Shown here in pieces: positions 57,209-64,000 of a DNA stretch of 64,000 nt (its first letter is position 1; each line of letters opens with the position of its first letter). Made by a program: the position numbers and the translations under genes. Location of the stretch: positions 73,095 to 137,094 of the forward strand of contig CAUCQW010000003.1 of assembly GCA_958445065.1 (NCBI GenBank), read 5' to 3'. The notes under the pieces are model-generated. The model saw nothing but the letters and a program-made list of their open reading frames with translations. It made no database searches and was not told the origin of the DNA. The DNA comes from an uncultured Collinsella sp. (GTDB taxonomy: Bacteria > Actinomycetota > Coriobacteriia > Coriobacteriales > Coriobacteriaceae).

Positions 57209-58006
57209 ATGAAAACAAATAGATACGGAATTAGCGGCAGCACATTAAAGATAATAGCAGCCATTTCGATGGTTCTCGATCATGTAAGCAGGATCGTCCT
57301 GACCAATGGAATCATGACTCACGCATCGTACAGTCAGATATCAGACGAACAGTGGGCGATTCTAAGCGAGGCTTCGGATGTGCTTCATGTTCTTGGCAGA
57401 ATTGCATTTCCCTTATTTTGCTTTTTGATAGTTGAGGGATTTTTGCATACTCATGACTTAAAGAAGTACCTGCGAAATATGCTTGTCTTCGCAATCATTG
57501 CGGAGCCCATATACGATTTCGTCCAAACCGGGCAACTATTTGACCTTCGGCAACAAAATGTTATGTGTGAGCTCCTGCTTTCCTTGGTCTTTTTGATTGT
57601 TCTGGAAAAGATACAAAGTCTTTCAAAACGGAAAAGATACATCGCAGAAACTGCTCTGATTGTTTTGACAGCACTGGCAGCTGAATACACTAAACTAGAT
57701 GGCGGTGTGTATGGCATTATGCTTGTGGCCGCATTCTATTTATTCCACGACAGCAAGGCCAAGATGTTCTTTGCTGCAGTATGTGCAGTGCTCCTTTCGT
57801 CATGCCATATAGTTGGCGGCGGATTTGAGTTTGCTACAGCTAATGTACTTAATCCTGATGTTGCTGCCGCGGTCGTTTCGTTGCTGCTTATCAATCTTTA
57901 TAATGGTAAGCGAGGGCTGAAGCTCAAATATTTCTTCTACATTTTCTATCCGGCACATCTTGCTCTGCTTTATGGTGTTTCACTTATTGTTTTGAACTGT
58001 CTTTAA
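57209..58006 (+). CDS. TraX family membrane protein
   Basis: A 265-residue integral membrane protein with about seven hydrophobic segments and TraX landmarks GRIAFPLFCFLIVEGFLHT, the YL motif after it and FFYIFYPAHLALLY at the C-terminus. TraX is the F-plasmid pilin acetylase; chromosomal homologues are usually of unknown function. Its codons are clearly AT-rich compared with flanking genes, which suggests transfer. It lies between the tRNA-Lys module and a degenerate second copy of the tRNA-Lys downstream sequence, as if carried as cargo. ATG at 57209 after TAAGGAA. Confidence 0.87.
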   Translation: MKTNRYGISGSTLKIIAAISMVLDHVSRIVLTNGIMTHASYSQISDEQWAILSEASDVLHVLGRIAFPLFCFLIVEGFLHTHDLKKYLRNMLVFAIIAEPIYDFVQTGQLFDLRQQNVMCELLLSLVFLIVLEKIQSLSKRKRYIAETALIVLTALAAEYTKLDGGVYGIMLVAAFYLFHDSKAKMFFAAVCAVLLSSCHIVGGGFEFATANVLNPDVAAAVVSLLLINLYNGKRGLKLKYFFYIFYPAHLALLYGVSLIVLNCL

Positions 58007-58294
58007 AAACTCTCAAACAAGTCTCTGAAAACGGAAACAAATTGACTCTAAGACTGCTTGTAAATTTCCGGAAGACCTGAGAGATGCGAGGATAGGCAAC
58101 GAGGGTTGCAGAGAGATGCTTCTCAGTTCTCTGGCGGATCGCACGTATCTGTATGAGGATCACTTCCACATACTCATTAATAACAGTGATAAACACGGCA
58201 GATCCTCAAAACATGAGGCTGTGGAGGTCGAACGATGCTTCGAAAGCATGAATGGCAGCGAGAAAATGAGTTCGGAAGCGCCCTCTGGATGATC
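58007..58294. other. Non-coding, AT-richer tail of the TraX segment
   Basis: I see no gene. The composition resembles the TraX gene rather than the host background, so it probably arrived with it. Confidence 0.4.
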
Positions 58295-58366
58295 CAGCAT
58301 AGAATAGAAAGCGATCGGCTCCGGCTGGTCGCTTTTTTGTTGCCGCGCCACGGGTTCGAACCCGAA
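58295..58366 (+). repeat. Second, truncated copy of the tRNA-Lys downstream region
   Basis: CATAGAAT, a terminator-like stem ending CGCTTTTTT, then GTTGCCGCG and CGGGTTCGAACCCGAA repeat the sequence found at 57014-57083. The 37 bases 58330-58366 match 57047-57083 at 35 positions. The rest of the module (hairpins, 3' end copy) is absent. It bounds the TraX segment as a direct repeat. Confidence 0.75.
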
Positions 58367-58892
58367 CTTCTCTATATATAAGAACGCTTGGCGAACAAAA
58401 CCTGCCTTTTACCGACGGGAAACAAATAGCTGATGCTTTTGGAGTAAAGTGGCGCTCCAGAGATGACCGATGCCTTAACACCTATAAACCAGCTGGTCAT
58501 CGCCAATATCAGAAGCCAATGCTTCAGTTTTAACCTCAGTGATGCGACTGAGGGACCTATTCATTTGTGAACAAAATATGGAGTGCGCGATTCCCGCCCC
58601 CGGCGCCCCTCCGGTCTGGCAATATATCTCCTTGCCGCGCGGCCCGGTGGAACCGGATGAGCCGCAAAGCGTGCACCTTGAGAACCGGATACTGCGAGGA
58701 TGGACACATTCAGTGTCGCATCCGGGCAGACATCGAACCATTTGAAATGGTCTAACTTGGATTTGTTTTTCGCAAGGCCGCCGAGAGGCGGCCCCGAGAA
58801 ATTCCTTTTCCTATACTAGAACCATATGAATCGAACGGAACCGATCAGCGATGAACTGAGAGGACCGGACGGGCTCGAAGCCCAGATATTTT
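58367..58892 (+). promoter_or_regulatory. rRNA operon promoter and leader region
   Basis: No gene is seen. TATACT at 58812-58817 is a good -10 candidate, but I find no matching -35. Upstream, CACCTTGAGAACCGGAT (58674-58690) resembles TACCTTGAGAGCCGCAT in the 16S-23S spacer (60517-60533), so it is probably a shared antitermination or processing element and an additional promoter should lie further left. Confidence 0.5.
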
Positions 58893-63770
<4,878 letters not shown>

Positions 63771-63915
63771 AACCGCACCTCGCGGCCCGCGGGACCCAGC
63801 GCTCATGCGCGGTCCGGGCACGAGGATGCCCCCGAGTCACCTCCCCTATGCGCCATGCGGCCCCCAGGGCACGTGAGAGAGACACCGGACACCGTAACGG
63901 TGGGCGCCGCCCACC

Positions 63916-64000
63916 GGTCAGCGGCCAGAGCATGGGGGGCACGCCCGGTCCCGTTCCGAACCCGGAAGCTAAGCCCCATCGCGCCGAGAGTACTGCGGGG
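63916..64000 (+). rRNA. rrf: 5S ribosomal RNA (3' end outside window)
   Basis: The 5' 85 bases of 5S are seen, with GTTCCGAACCCGGAAGCTAAG, the conserved loop B/helix III region. It completes the 16S-23S-5S order. Confidence 0.9.

Noticed and set aside
58351-58366. A further tRNA gene at the palindromic T-arm sequence
   Set aside because: Only the T-arm-like palindrome is present; no acceptor, D or anticodon arms fit around it.

Overview
The window looks like the chromosomal origin region of a Collinsella-type member of the Coriobacteriia (Actinomycetota). Three things support this: the 16S sequence near the right end (GC-rich, of the Collinsella aerofaciens type as I recognise it), the gene order rpmH/dnaA/dnaN/recF/gyrB/gyrA, and the generally high GC content. 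No database search was possible, so the genus is a recognition call.

Layout. (1) 1-9.6 kb, minus strand: an ABC exporter with a small membrane protein, purD with a NUDIX hydrolase, purA, dnaB, and the rpsF-ssb-rpsR-rplI ribosomal operon. (2) 10.0-12.7 kb, plus strand: two tRNA-Ser genes, a structured repeat module built from tRNA-Ser 3' sequence, a TRIC/UPF0126 membrane protein and a bactofilin-like envelope protein. (3) 12.8-28.1 kb, minus strand: typA, three small genes, a tRNA-Ile/Ala/Ile cluster, gyrA, gyrB, a DciA-like gene, recF, dnaN, dnaA, and a gene for an unusual HATPase plus winged-helix protein placed directly before dnaA. (4) 28.1-33.4 kb, plus strand: rpmH, rnpA, yidD, yidC, khpB, rsmG, three perfect parS sites, parA, parB. 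Transcription diverges at about 28.1-28.4 kb, as expected at an origin. DnaA-box-like nonamers occur both upstream of the dnaA operon and in the dnaA-dnaN spacer, which also carries an AT-rich tract, suggesting a bipartite oriC. (5) 33.6-44.2 kb: rlmN, ddl, an exonuclease-DinG fusion facing a pair of WYL regulators (PafBC-like), and a giant M28-like membrane protein. (6) 44.2-58.4 kb: a thioester-domain, sortase-anchored adhesin, tRNA-Gly with a tandem array of 3'-end modules, purB, a Tat lipoprotein, a two-component system, purC, an M29 aminopeptidase, and tRNA-Lys followed by another module and an AT-rich TraX-family cargo gene. (7) 58.9-64.0 kb: an rRNA operon (16S, 23S, partial 5S) without spacer tRNAs.

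How the parts work together: the centre encodes initiation (DnaA, DnaN, DnaB, probable loader DciA, SSB), supercoiling (gyrase), origin segregation (ParAB-parS), ribosome and tRNA maturation (RnpA, RsmG, RlmN) and membrane insertion (YidC/YidD). The flanks carry dispersed purine genes (purA, B, C, D).

The most unusual signal is a family of short structured DNA modules just downstream of three tRNA genes (Ser-CGA, Gly-TCC, Lys-TTT). Each has an inverted T-arm copy, three small hairpins and a copy of the host tRNA's own 3' end. At tRNA-Gly the 3' end recurs three more times, twice at exactly 131-bp spacing, with a hairpin whose sequence changes while pairing is kept. At tRNA-Lys a degenerate second copy lies beyond a TraX gene, as if cargo had been captured. 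Other points worth checking are a Phe at the quinolone-resistance Ser83 position of GyrA, two very long inverted repeats flanking gyrA, and a parS-like site inside dnaA.
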